Positions 11,511-23,192 of a stretch of 64,000 nt of DNA are shown here, piece after piece. The notes below the pieces were generated by a model that had not been told where the DNA came from, did no database searches, and worked only from the letters and a program-made list of their open reading frames with translations. The position numbers were made by a program, and so were the translations under genes. The DNA is taken from positions 62,001-126,000 of the forward strand of contig NW_027506917.1 of NCBI RefSeq assembly GCF_052324685.1, in the 5' to 3' direction. Source of the DNA: Brachyhypopomus gauderio. Taxonomy: Eukaryota > Chordata > Actinopteri > Gymnotiformes > Hypopomidae. Every line of letters starts with the position of its first letter. Position 1 is the first letter of the stretch.

Positions 11511-11830
11511 GGCCCCTTAGGCTTTTTAATCCGACCCGCCAAACCTGTCTAAATGATAGTAAGAACGTCATTTTCCCCTTTTCACGCTTTCATCTGCAAT
11601 ACCATCGTCTCCCCAATAGATGGCGCATTAATCCAGACACATTGACCTCCGTTGGAGTGTAACTTTCCTGCTGCCGTTTTGCCCTTTGGTAAAAATGAGA
11701 GGAGCAAAGAAAAGAAAAGAAAAGTGGACACGGAGTGCCGAGTGTCTAAAAAAGAGTGGAAAACAAAATATTTTTTCACGGAGGTCCGGCACAATCAACT
11801 GACTGCAATAAAACATTCAAGTCTAGTCTT
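11511..11830 (+). mobile_element. hAT element 5' fragment, copy A
   Basis: A short stretch encodes the start of a GTF2IRD2-like hAT transposase (KRKVDTECRVSKKEW, KYFFTEVR) after a hAT-like non-coding leader (caaactacggccccttaggc). The zinc finger and everything after it are absent. A related but different fragment lies on the minus strand at 27124-27540. Confidence 0.65.
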
Positions 11831-12611
11831 GCTTGTAAGCTCACATTGTCCTTGCCCACAGAAGTGGGTACAAAGCACAAACTCCTTATATCACACAGAC
11901 TGCTGCTGCATTGTTTAAAACTGGCCAAGTGATACCCAATACTTAAATAAGCCATGTTACATAGATTACAAAGATTAATAGATATATGCTTTGGCAGCAG
12001 TCCAGATGAGGTATCAGAAGCCAGCAAAGCAGCATGACAATGTTTTGTTTAGATTGTTTGGGGGTGTACTAAAATAGTGAAAAATGACATCTGTAATCCA
12101 TATTATCAGTATTACCCGTATTATCAGTATTATACTATGCTGGTATAACAATGATTCGAAGCATTATCACCTTAGACTAAACACACCCACCTAGCAGATA
12201 ACGAGTGTCACAGTACACCCACACTGTATGTGGGTCGTCAAGGTGCCCACTCTAAAGTGCTCTACTCTACACCAAACATATCACAACAAAGTAATGAATG
12301 GAAAATGAAATACATTCAAATTCATTTGTCTTCCTCTGGTCCATCTGGTTCGTTCATTTGTCTTCCCCTGTTTCTAATAAATACTGTCCACATGTTTCAT
12401 AATACAAATATGTAGTCATGGTCACTTGGCAGTCATGGCTGAGTTGTTGTTATTCACATTTCCTTATAATACAGCTGACTGTCGAATGTTTAGAAGCAAG
12501 GAAATTTCATGACTGGATTTGTTGCACAGGTGGCATATTGTCACAGTTCCACGCTGGAAAGCACTGAGCTCCTGAGAGTGACCCATTCACAAATGTTTGT
12601 AAAAACAGTAC

Positions 12612-13741
12612 GCGTGCCTAGTAAAAATATCTTATCAATGTCTATATGAAAGAAGAGGATCTGCCTCAGAACCTCGCCTTGAACATGGGGTTGAGCAAGG
12701 TGTCTCTGCCTCTCCATGTCAGGGCCTAAATGCAAAACACCAACCCAGGGCACAGAGGATGCATGAGCGTGTACTGTTAAGATCATCAGGTCTATAAGAA
12801 GGGCTACAGTGCCATGTGAATTCATTACAATGTTGAAGACTATGTGATGTCTCATTTTCTGATAAAACTGATGTTTTACTGGTCAGGTCATGTGCAGAAA
12901 GCTGATGGTTCTGCACCTCTGCCAGACCTTACAAACAAATAAATGTTTTTTTTATACTTTATCATGCATGGTTGTTTGGTTTGTTGAATATGCATGTAAT
13001 CTTCAGTGTTACACAGTACCAGTGTGGAGTGGACCTGTGGGCTGGTGGATGTCCCATATAGATGGTCCTTCTACAGGCATGCTAACATGGCTGACATTTG
13101 AGGGTCCGGCCGTACTTCCGCCGTGGATCACTGGCTCTTGGGGGTTGTAGGACACACCTGAAAATCCCACAGCAGGTAAAGTGAACCCCAGCACGCCTCA
13201 CAGTGAGGCTCAAATGCCTTATAAGTGTTTCCCAATGAACAAGTAATTATAAGAAGGGCTATGGTGCCATGTGATGTCATTAGAATGTGGGGAGAATGCT
13301 TAAGAATTTGTGATGTTAGAAATCTGTTTCTTTTTAAAAATGTTTATTTTTATTTGCTTTATTCATGGCCACATGGACAATGTTAACACATGGTGGGATT
13401 TATGAAAATTGAGTCAAAGAAATCAAAGAAATAACCCATGCTCCATTAATTATATTATCCTGTACACATGAAATAAAGAGCTTGACAGTCATCAATAGAA
13501 TAAATATACATGTTATTTTTCTGAACCTTAGAAACCTACTACATAAATGTGTATATTTAATTTTTTATTATTATGAATAAGCCTATGGAAATCCATACTC
13601 ATAAGAACTAAATATACTGTCTTACATAGAAGTATAAAATTATGTACAGTATATGAAAATGTATTTTTCTCACCATGAGTGGTACAACCTGGTGTGTCTA
13701 TGAAGTTGTTTTGTTCCTGCCCAGGCCTTGGCTGGTCAATT
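12612..13741 (-). CDS. Candidate upstream exons, all phase 1, copy A (unrecognised)
   Basis: Three minus-strand exon candidates. 13741-13674 (68 nt) encodes IDQPRPGQEQNNFIDTPG. 13157-13020 (138 nt) encodes GVSYNPQEPVIHGGSTAG through QPTGPLHTG. 12725-12612 (114 nt) encodes GPDMERQRHLAQPHVQGEV and on. Each has an acceptor AG after a pyrimidine tract (the last donor is weak), and every junction is phase 1. The first PIM-like exon at 10732 also needs a phase-1 donor, so the four could splice into one reading frame. The peptides are Pro/Gly/His-rich and I recognise no domain. They may be a 5' extension of the kinase gene or exons of a separate gene. All are open in copy B as well. Confidence 0.4.
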
Positions 13742-14229
13742 CTGCAGGGGTAAAAACTCATTCTCAAGGTGAAAAATAGAAAGGATAGAAAGATAGAAAG
13801 ATCTACAAAAAATAGAAAGTAAATCAGATCTTATTTGTAAGATTTGTAAGATTTGTAAGGGTTGTAAGTCACAGAGCAAAATCTCATACAACCAATTCTG
13901 AGCTTTTCAGCATCAAAATTGAAATCAAAACATTCCACCTTCCCAACCAAACATTCTAAACCAAACATTCCAAAGTTGAGTAGCACATGTAATATCACAA
14001 CTTCCAATTTTTTAACCAAAACACCAAATCAGCCAGGCTGCTACAATAACCTGATGCAGCCTGGCTTGTATACACCTTTCATACACCTTTTCCCTGGTCA
14101 AAGTCAGGCACTTTCAATGTCTATTTTCTTTCAATTTCTATTTTCAATATTTTCCAGTACCTTACAGCTTAGGTGTAATTACAAATCAGTGATTCTTGAG
14201 ACAAGGGACAAAACGGGGTTACAAATATA

Positions 14230-15802
14230 CACTGCTCAAAAAAATAAAGGGAACCCTTAAACAACACAATATAATTCCAAGTCAACCACACTTCTGTGAA
14301 ACCAACCTGTTCAGTTAGGAAGCAACACTGATTGTGAATCAATTTAACCTGCTGTTGTGCAAATGGAATAGACAACAGGTAGAAATGAGAGGCAATTAGC
14401 AAGACCCCCCCATAAAGGAGTGGTTCTGCAGGTGGGGACCACAGACCACTTCTCAGTACCTATGCTTTCTGGCTGATGTTTTGGTCACTTTTGAATGTTG
14501 GTGGTCCTTTCACACTCGTGGTAGCATGAGACGGACTCTACAACCCACACGAGTGGCTCAGGTAGTGCAGCTCATCCAGGATGCCACATCAATGCGAGCT
14601 GTGGCAAGAAGGTTTGCTATGTCTGTCAGCGCAGTGTCCAGAGGCTGGAGGCGCTACCAGGAGACAGGCCAGTACACCAGGAGACGTGGAGGAGGCCGTA
14701 GGAGGGCAACAACCCAGCAGCAGGACCGCTACCTCTGCCTTTGTGCAAGCAGGAACAGGAGGAGCACTGCCAGAGCCCTGCAAAATGACCTCCAGCAGGC
14801 CACAAATGTGCATGTGTCTGCACAAGCGGTTAGAAACCGACTCCATGAGGATGGTATGAGGGACTGACGTCCACAGATGGGGGGTTGTGCTCACAGCCCA
14901 ACACCGTGCAGCACGCTTGGCATTTGCCAGAGAACACCAGGATTGGCAAATTCGCCACTGGCACCTTGTGCTCTTCACAGATGAAAACAGGTTCACACTG
15001 AGCACGTGACAGACATAACAGAGTCTGGAGACGCCGTGGAGAGCGATCTGCTGCCTGCAACATCCTTCAGCATGACCGGTTTGGCAGTGGGTCAGTAATG
15101 GTGTGGGGTGGCATTTCATTGGAGGGCCACACAGCCCTCCATGTGCTCACCAGAGGTAGCCTGACTGCCATTAGGTACCGAGATGAGATCCTCAGACCCC
15201 TTGTGAGACCATATGCTGGTGCGGTTGGCCCTGGGTTCCTCCTAATGCAGGACAATGTTAGACCTCATGTGGCTGGAGTGTGTCAGCAGTTCCTGCAATG
15301 TGAAGGCATTGAAGCTATGGACTGGCCCGCCCGTTCCCCAGACCTGATTGAGCACATCTGGGACATCATGTCTCACTCCATCCACCAACGTCACGTTGCA
15401 CCACAGACTGTCCAGGAGTTGGCGGATGCTTTAGTCCAGGTCTGGGAGGTGATCCCTCAGGAGACCATCCGCCACTTCATCAGGAGCATGCCCAGGCGTT
15501 GTAGGGAGGTCATACAAGCATGTGGAGGCCACACACAATACTGAGCCTCATTTTGACTTGTTTTAAGGACATTACATCAAAGTTGGATCAGCCTGTAGTG
15601 TGTTTTTCCACTTTAATTTTGTGTGTGGCTCCAAATCCCGGCCTCCATTGGTTAATAAATGTGATTTCCATTGATGATTTTTGTGTGATTTTGTTGTCAG
15701 CACATTCAACTTTGTACAGAACAAAGTATTCAATGAGAATATTTCATTCATTCAGATCTAGGATGTGTTATTTGAGTGTTCCCTTTATTTTTTTGAGCAG
15801 TG
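14230..15802 (+). mobile_element. Tc1-like element 2, copy A
   Basis: A complete 1573-bp element with inverted terminal repeats cactgctcaaaaaaataaag and its complement at the right end, flanked by TA at 14228-14229 and 15803-15804. The terminal sequence is that of a Tc1 family very widespread in fishes, and also known from lampreys where horizontal transfer has been proposed. Confidence 0.95.
14526..15544 (+). pseudogene. Tc1/mariner transposase 2 pseudogene, copy A
   Basis: The N-terminal paired-like domain ([19 protein letters not shown], then [11 protein letters not shown]) is open to TGA at 14865-14867, where B encodes Arg. After frame changes the catalytic part follows: FTDEN (D1), VMVWGGISL, MQDNVRPH (D2), and SPDLIEHIWD. 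In the last motif the two residues Asn-Pro usual between Leu and Ile are missing, a six-base deletion shared with B. A further stop lies near 15006 (GAGCACGTGACAG). Inactive. Confidence 0.92.
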
Positions 15803-16868
15803 TATAATAAGTATGAACTCCTAATAATTATATTATTTCTTTAAGTGATAGAATATTTAAAAGGTAATCACAGTAAATAGTATATGTCTTTTATATCCAG
15901 CAGTTTCAAAAACTGAGGAAATAAGGGATGAGGATACAGAGAGAAGGGAAAGTGAGATTGAACAAAGAGAGAACATGGCTAGTGAGGAGAGACAGGGAGA
16001 GCTAATACAACCCAGTGAGCCAGCAGCCAGTCAGCATAACCATCAGCCAGAAGCCAGCCAATCAGAGCTATTGAAAAAATTAAAGAGACTAGAAAGAATC
16101 ATGAGGAAAACAAAGGCAGCACTACAAAAAATAAGGAAGGAAAATGCCACTCTCAAGAGACACTGAAAGTTAGGGACACAAAACTTAAGAAAACGTTTTC
16201 AAAAGATCAAATGAAAGCATTAGGCAGACTAACCACAAAAGGGATGAAATGGAGCAATGAGACAATTAAGAAGGCGTTGAAAATTGGCTTTACTGCTGGT
16301 GGGACAGGTTACAAGACCCTGCAGGAACTGCAATTTCCCCTGCCAGGAATAAGAACCCTACAGAGAAGGATGCAATGCGTTAGATTTGAGCCTGGTGTGC
16401 TGACAGAGGTGTTTGATTTCCTTAAACTGAAGGTAGATGGGTTGACAGAGATTGAACGGGAATGTCTGTTGACCTTGGATGAAATGGCAATCACACCAAG
16501 TGTGGAGTTGCATATGCTTACCGGCAAACTCTACGGTGATGTGACTTTGCCAGGTCACACAGGAGTAGCAACACATGCTTGTGTCTTTATGCTGGCTGGA
16601 AGCACAAACATGGTGGAAGCAAGTAGTGGCATATCAAGTAGTGGCATATCATTTCACTGGCAATACTACCAACAGAGCACAGTACAGGCCAATAATTATT
16701 GAATTAATACAAAGGGCAGCATCCATAGGGCTACATGTGTTCAACGTCACCACTGACATGGGCAGCCCTAAGCAGGCCATGTGGAGATCCTTTGGGGTCA
16801 ACCTCAATAAAACATCTGGGCCACATCCATCAACACCAGACAGACAACTTTATTTCATGCCTGATGTC

Positions 16869-18101
16869 CAGAGCCGGCCCTGACCAATGTGGTGCCCTAG
16901 GCGAGATTTTGGTTGGTGCCCCCTGCATCATCAATCATTGTGTTGATTGTGTCACTATTAAAGAAACAAATAAAAAGCGAATGACTTAAATATTACCATA
17001 TAACAAGCAATAAATATAAAGGTGTTGCACAAAAAATATTTTAAAACTATTTTACATAACGTAGTGCAGAGAACAACTTTTAAATATTAATAATAAATTT
17101 AAAATAAAAATAAAAAAACTACCACCAGTGCAAATCAGGGCAATTTGCCTACTGCAACATTATTATTTCAAAAGTGCATTCGCAATGAACAGAGGGTTAG
17201 TATGTATTTATTTTAAGCTAAGCTAATCATAGCACCTCCTAGGATTGGGCAGTATGATGACTCTTTTCACTAAGATCATACAGAGGGGAAAAAGCCACAA
17301 TGACGATTGAGTGTTGTGAGTCAAGCAAGCTGGTTTCAAAGAAAAACACAACAGCTACAGATTGGCAACATTTTGGATTTGTTTCAAATAAAAAGGAGAC
17401 CATTGGAGCACGCCCCCACGATTTTAATTCGATAATATGATTGGTTGATAAAACTGCCAATCTATAATAAAAGCTCTCAATGTAAAAGGGCCTTTCTCTC
17501 TTTTACCTAGAAACAACGGTGTGAAATATTCTGATTGGTAGATTTTTTATTTCACTGCTGAGGTTTTTTTCCAGCACAAGTACGAAAAGTGGATTTGAAA
17601 GCCGATTTATAGGAAAAATACAAATTATTGATGAAGTGTTATTAACATATATTACATATAATAGATAAAGCATCCTTTTTAAGATCAATTAACCTTCAGA
17701 GAAGGCGTTGAAGTCCCTGACGATTCGCCAATGGTATAGTGTTAATTCACCACATATTACCATTATATTACCTGTTTTTCTGCCTTTTTGAGGTCTTTAC
17801 AGGGAGATGTCACTCATTCTGTGGTGTATAGAGAAACAGTAACGAGGTGCGCAGAGCGCGCGGGGGAGGGCGGGTTGGCGTGCGGGTGATAGGTGTCGTG
17901 TGTTGTTATTATAAGAATTATTAATTTGACTAATATTATTAAACAATGAAATTATGATTATGTGGACTTTGCTTGTTTTCACATTTATTAATTGTTCATT
18001 TGTTAAAAATAAAAATAAAAACCACATGCACGTGAGCGTCTCCCTGGACAGCCGGCGCCCCTAGCATTTGCCTATGTCGCCTAATGGAAGGGCCGGCCCT
18101 G
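16869..18101. mobile_element. Non-autonomous hAT element inserted in the THAP9-like gene, copy A
   Basis: 1233 bp flanked by the exact 8-bp duplication ctgatgtc (16861-16868 and 18102-18109). The terminal inverted repeats are cagagccggccctgacc and, at the right end inverted, cagggccggcccttcc. The 8-bp target duplication and the CAG terminus are diagnostic of hAT. It has no transposase of its own. Interior is AT-rich, with a GC-rich block near 17840-17890. Confidence 0.93.
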
Positions 18102-19696
18102 CTGATGTCCCACATCTGGTAAAGAGCTTGAAAAGTGCCCTTGTCCGTGGACATGTGTTCAAAATTCCTGAGGACATTGTAAACAAAGAGAACCTCCTCT
18201 CTAATGAGGTTTCAGTGGTCCCTATTAAAGACCTAGTGGCCTTTCAGGAAGGGATGGCATTAAAAATAGCTCCACATCCGTCAGCTGCAGCCATCGAGCC
18301 AAGTCACTTTGACAAGATGAAGGTTGGTCCTGCTCTAAATGTATTCAGTAAGGCAACAAGTGCTGGGCTGAAACACATGGTGCAGCAAGAAAAACGCCCT
18401 CTGTCCTACACAACTACAGCGTGGCTCCTGGAGCAAGTTGATCATTGGTTCAATCTAATGTCATCTCGTCATCCAATTAGGGCCTTGAGCAGACTGAAGA
18501 TGGAGGAGTAGCAAAAGGCCATCACCTTCCTCCAGGACATTGTCCATCTGTTCCGTGGGATGAAGATTGGTCAGAAGGGACACTGGAAGCCTGTTCAGAC
18601 TGGGGTGATAATGGCAACAACATCAATTTTAGCCATACGAGAAGAGATGCTGACTAGAGGACACAGGTTTGTGTTAACATCAAGATTCACACAAGACTGC
18701 CTTGAAAATACCTTCAGCTGTGTGAGGTCTAAAAATCCTGTCCCAACTCCAGTGGAATTCCATCGTGCACTGAGGATCATATCTGTGGGACAGTTCCTCA
18801 CAGCCATCAGGTTTGGGAGCTACCTGGAAGACAACAGTAGCTTTTTGGCAGACTTCTTGGACACAGTGGAGCAAAATGTCATACCATCAGTCAGAGTGGA
18901 ACAGCTAATGGCGGTCAACAGAGCTGCACCTGACCTCACAAAGAGCGGGAAATGCATTCTCTTCCATCTTGCTGGCTACATCGTCCACAAGGTCATTAGG
19001 TTTGCCAGCATCTGTGAAAAATGCAAAATTGCAGCACAGCACAGTGATGACAGTCCTGCTGGAGAAAACAGCATCTTATTGAACTTAAAAGAGCAAGGCA
19101 GGTGCTCTTTGTCATCCTTCCCAAGACGCATATGATTTCATTCACCAAATTGAGGAACTATTTAGGACCAAGACTGGTTCCTGCCTCATGGAACTCCCTG
19201 ATGCAGTGAGGGGTCTTGGAGAAACAAGCTCAGGCACTTTATAATAATAATAATAATAATAATAATCTTTATTTATATAGCACCTTTCATACATACATGC
19301 AACTCAAAGTGCTTTACAGTATAAATAAAATAAACATAAAAAGAAGACAAAAAGAAAATGTTAAAGAAATTAAAGTAAAATAACATAAAATGTAAAAAAG
19401 TAAAGTAAACAATATAATAAAAAAGTAAAGTAAATAAAACTAATTAAGATAAGTAAATATAAGAAGATAAAAATAAAATATTAAAATTAAAGATAAAAAG
19501 AAATAATTAAATAAAGTGACAAATTATAAAATAATAGACTAGAATTTCTTAACTAAAAGCAGATCTAAACAGGAAAGTTTTGAGACTGTTCTTGAAACTA
19601 TTCAGGGATGAAATGCATCTGAGCTCTTCAGGAAGAGAATTCCAGAGCTTTGGGCCATAGTGGCTAAAAGCACCCTCGCCAATCTTTAATCGGCAT

Positions 19697-21181
19697 CTAG
19701 GAATCACCAGTAGATTTACTGTTTGAAGACCTCAGAGACCTGACTGGAACATATCTAACCATCATTTCACTGAGGTAAAGAGGGGCAAGACCATGAAGAC
19801 ATTTAAAAACCATGACTAGAACCTTAAAATCTATCCTAAAGCTGACAGGTAACCAGTGCAGTGAGTGGAGTGCAGGTGTAATATGATCTCTCTTTCTCCT
19901 GCGGGTCAGAACCCTTGCAGCCGCGTTCTGAACTCGCTGTAGGTGCGAAATAGAGCTCTTTGGAAGAGCAGATAGAACAGCGTTACAATAATCTAGCCTT
20001 GATGTGATAAATGCATGGACAAGTTTTTCACTGTCAGCAGGAGTGAGCATATCCCGGATCTTAGCAATGTTTCGAAGGTGAAAATAAGCTGTCTTGCATG
20101 TAGTCATGATGTGTGATTTGAAGCTGAGCTCATTATCAAAGGTGACGCCCAGGTTCTTAACACATTGTCTGGCATTCAGATTCATTTTATTTAAATAGGT
20201 CTGGACATCATTCCTTTGTGAATCACTGCCAAGAACAAGAACCTCTGTCTTCTGTTTATTTAATTGCAGAAAATTGTCAGACATCGATGTCTGTATATCA
20301 TCTATGCAGTCAAACAGTGAGCAAATTGATTTTAGGGCCTTAGGTTCTAGAGAAATGTAAAGTTGAGTGTCATCTGCATATTGATGATAACTAATACCAT
20401 GTTTATTAATGATATATGGTAGCGGAAGCATATATAGGTTGAATAGTAACGGCCCAAGAATTGATCCTTGGGGGACGCCACAAGTTATTTTTTGACGTGT
20501 GGAGGAAGAGGTACCTAATGCTACATAGTAATCACGCCCAGTTAGGTACGATCTAAACCAGTCTAAGACTAAGCCACTAAGGCCTACCCAACTCTGTAGT
20601 CGATCAAGAAGAATTTCATGATCAACCGTGTCAAAAGCGGCGCTTAAATCCAGCAGAAAAAGGACTGAGAGTTTGCCTGCATCCTTATTCAAGGGCTGTT
20701 TCAGTGCTGTGGAGAGCTCTGAAACCAGATTGAAAAGTGACATGGTTTCAAGCATTTCTTCAAAATCTTCAAGAAAGTCTGCATGTAGTCTGGGAGGATG
20801 ATAGATAACAATCAAAAGAACTGAATAAGTACTGTTGAGTTGTACTGCCAGATATTCAAACGTAGGATGTTCCCCTAATGAGATCTGCTTACAGCGGAAT
20901 GCTTTATGGTAAAAACATGCAACACCACCACCTCTCTTATTTACTCTAGAGACATTAAAATAGTTAAAGTCAGGAGGCGAAGCTTCATTTAGCACTATTG
21001 CTCCATTGCTATCAAGCCAAGTCTCTGTTAGAAAAAGAAAGTCCAGACAATAATCTTCAATTAATTTAGCTATTATAAAAGTCTTGTTTGTGAGTGAGAG
21101 GTCGTTTAGTAAGGAGACTTTGAAGACTTGATGTGTTTGATCGGCATCACTTACATCACTTGTGGATTTCACTGGGATCAA
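19697..21181 (-). CDS. LINE ORF2 with internal deletion (494 codons, open)
   Basis: The N-terminal part has the start of an APE endonuclease (KLIEDYCLDFLFLTETWLDS, VNKRGGGVA). Around residue 160 it jumps from the endonuclease directly into the reverse-transcriptase palm: FLLDLSAAFDTVDHEILLDR, then CGVPQGSILGPLLFNLYMLP, then YADDTQLYIS with the catalytic Asp pair. The C-terminal region is HSLHWLPVSFRIDFKVLVMV. The endonuclease catalytic C-terminal half and the first RT motifs are missing, so it should not be autonomous, yet the frame stays open through the fusion. An upstream minus-strand ORF (21615-21328, with a SSICSECIKLSQRVAELQE coiled coil) may be the ORF1 remnant. Confidence 0.88.
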   Translation of the reverse strand: MIPVKSTSDVSDADQTHQVFKVSLLNDLSLTNKTFIIAKLIEDYCLDFLFLTETWLDSNGAIVLNEASPPDFNYFNVSRVNKRGGGVACFYHKAFRCKQISLGEHPTFEYLAVQLNSTYSVLLIVIYHPPRLHADFLEDFEEMLETMSLFNLVSELSTALKQPLNKDAGKLSVLFLLDLSAAFDTVDHEILLDRLQSWVGLSGLVLDWFRSYLTGRDYYVALGTSSSTRQKITCGVPQGSILGPLLFNLYMLPLPYIINKHGISYHQYADDTQLYISLEPKALKSICSLFDCIDDIQTSMSDNFLQLNKQKTEVLVLGSDSQRNDVQTYLNKMNLNARQCVKNLGVTFDNELSFKSHIMTTCKTAYFHLRNIAKIRDMLTPADSEKLVHAFITSRLDYCNAVLSALPKSSISHLQRVQNAAARVLTRRRKRDHITPALHSLHWLPVSFRIDFKVLVMVFKCLHGLAPLYLSEMMVRYVPVRSLRSSNSKSTGDS

Positions 21182-21327
21182 ATTTTGTTTGTTACAATGT
21201 TTTGTGCCCTTGTGTTTTCTTCTGATTACATTTTTATTTCGATTCTGAGAGCCATGCCACCGGCTATTTAAAATAACTGGAATGTAGCACTTACTAGGAG
21301 CATGGGTTCTAGTGTGTCAGACCTGAG

Positions 21328-21615
21328 TCACTGAGTGTGCAGGAGAAGTAAGTGAGTTCCTACAAGACTGCAGACTGTAGTGTTGCGACAATGCAGAGAA
21401 ACGTCTCTTTCTTTGCCAGTTACAGGGACGGTTTTATCAGCAGCTTGTGTGGCAAGAATCGAGTCCAGATATTCCTCATCCTCCCTTATAGAATGTAAGG
21501 TATGGATTCTTTCCTGAAGTTCCGCCACCCTCTGAGACAGTTTGATACACTCAGAGCAAATAGATGATGTGGAAGCATGAGCCATAATCGAGGCAATATC
21601 AAGAGAACTGGGCAC
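21328..21615 (-). CDS. Possible LINE ORF1 remnant
   Basis: 95 codons, inside the LINE and 5' of ORF2 in the same orientation. It contains a Cys pair (SSICSEC) and a short heptad-like run (LSQRVAELQERIHTLHSI), as in coiled-coil ORF1 proteins. Assignment rests on position and composition only. Confidence 0.4.
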   Translation of the reverse strand: MPSSLDIASIMAHASTSSICSECIKLSQRVAELQERIHTLHSIREDEEYLDSILATQAADKTVPVTGKERDVSLHCRNTTVCSLVGTHLLLLHTQ

Positions 21616-22205
21616 ACAAGGCTCAAATATCCAAGTTAAAAATCAAGTGCAAAATTAACACCCAAGAAGTTCTGGCAGGTATTTCACAGCTGGGAAAGTA
21701 TCAGTTACTGATAGAACGGTGCACTAAAACCACTAACTCACAAGGTTGAGGCACAAAAACAGTTCACTCGCAGTGTCGGACTGTCGGAGTATCAAAAATG
21801 CTAAATTATCCTTTACAGATAAATGTAAAAAAGCTTACCAAGTGAAGTAATGAGTAATGGATCCTTTTAACTTGTAAAAATAACTTAACTTGTAGTTATA
21901 ACTCCAATAAATGAAAAAACAGTAAAGGACAGGCAGAGCTGGCAGAAAAGCGTCTGTACAGGAGGAAAGCAGGAAGTAGGAGGAAAGCAGGAAGCTCACT
22001 TTACAGTAAGCTTCCAGCTTGCTGTGGAGTACAAGACAAAATCATGAAAAGATTCATACGGCTAAGGTTGAGAATTGAGGCGGCAACAATACCAAATGAC
22101 AGAAAGAAGAAACAGTTAAAAGATGGTCATTTTGGAAGCAAGAGCCAATCCAGAAAGTTGAAAAACAACTCCAAGAGCCAAGCTTCAAAATCCGGCAACC
22201 CCTAA

Positions 22206-23192
22206 ACAGCTCCAAATGTGCCATCAAGCCCATTAGTCACTCCAACAGAAACATTTGGACTAATCATTGCTCCTACAAGTGCTCCAGCCCCCCCAGCCAA
22301 CATCACTACTCCTACACTCCTACAGCCAACATACGGCAGTGTAATAAACATTGATTTCTTATTGCTATTTGAAACTTACCTTGTTGTGTTTTCAATCTCA
22401 TCATGGTCAGCACCCAATTATCCCACAGCAGGCAACTAATATACACCAACAAGATAAATTAAATACAACATAAATAATACAATAATAGAATACAAGTCTA
22501 GTATGGTTACATATGATTACATATATCATACTGTACTATAACATTTTAGTATGTTGTATTCCTCTTTAGTCTTGTAAGATTCATTGATCAAAAGTGCCAC
22601 CCTAGTTTCAACTTACCTTGTGTTTTCAATCTCTCTTGATGACCTTCCCTCTCCCTTTGCCATCAATCCAAAGTCTGCTGAGCATAATACAGATAATAGT
22701 CAACAGAATAACAAAATCTACACACTTGATCTATAAATTACACTGTTGTGTACTATTTAGAAGTCTTAAATATGCATTCTAATCAATATCAGCAGTGATG
22801 TATCACAAGAATGGCTCTCCTACTTATTGTGCGTTAGCTTACCGTTAGCTGGTACTCCAAAATGGATATCCTCATTTCAGCTCCTCGACCCAACACACTC
22901 TACAATCACACTCAAATGTTATATTTAACCAATACTTAGCTGCCCCGCAAAAACATCGCGTTTAGGTGAAATGGCATTAAGAGTGGAATTTACAATTAAT
23001 AGGCTGTCAGTGGTTAATGTGAAATCTCGCTAACCGTATTCACGTTGCCTTAGCATACATTTAGTTCCCTAAATCTGCTTATTAAGAGGTGGATAATTCA
23101 CTAAAATATTTTAATGCACATGTTAATTTGATTCTGATGTCCTTATAATACACAATCTGATTTTTTAGGCGTACTAACCTGCAAAAGTGTTA
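22206..23192. other. Gene-free end of copy A
   Basis: I see no gene. The 73-codon ORF at 22218-22439 is Pro/Thr-rich and without recognisable domain. The corresponding stretch in B is 59510-60489. Confidence 0.6.

Larger units (their letters stand above)
19242..21996 (-). mobile_element. L2/CR1-type LINE insertion private to copy A
   Basis: Inserted in minus orientation between two copies of cacttta (19235-19241 and 21997-22003), a target-site duplication. The 3' end at the left carries an ATA/ATT-repeat tail (taataataataat). The B locus holds the uninterrupted site near 59300. Its 2755 bp are shorter than a full LINE of this type because of an internal deletion in the coding region. Confidence 0.93.
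15901..22205 (+). pseudogene. thap9-like: THAP9/P-element-like transposase pseudogene, copy A, split by hAT and LINE insertions
   Basis: Coding blocks in order. 15901-16166: acidic lead, then a coiled coil (ELLKKLKRLERIMRKTKA). 16211-16868: P-element transposase core with TLDEMAI (a catalytic Asp region), YGDVTLPGH and CVFMLAGST. 18102-19234: continuation with DCLENTFSCVRS and FHLAGYIVHKVIRFAS. 22004-22205: basic C-terminus ending in TAA. Lesions: TGA at 16164-16166, a frame change before MKALGRL, TAG at 18509-18511, the hAT insertion at 16869 and the LINE at 19242. THAP exons, present in copy C, are missing upstream, where a Tc1 element sits. P-type transposases are GTP-dependent and carry an N-terminal THAP DNA-binding finger. 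Confidence 0.85.

Noticed and set aside
14589-15119. 176-codon minus-strand ORF (and 56405-56935)
   Set aside because: Antisense shadow of the Tc1 transposase coding region.
22218-22439. 73-codon Pro/Thr-rich ORF after the THAP9-like stop (also 59522-59734)
   Set aside because: It overlaps the 3' end of a pseudogene, changes by an indel between copies, and has no recognisable domain.
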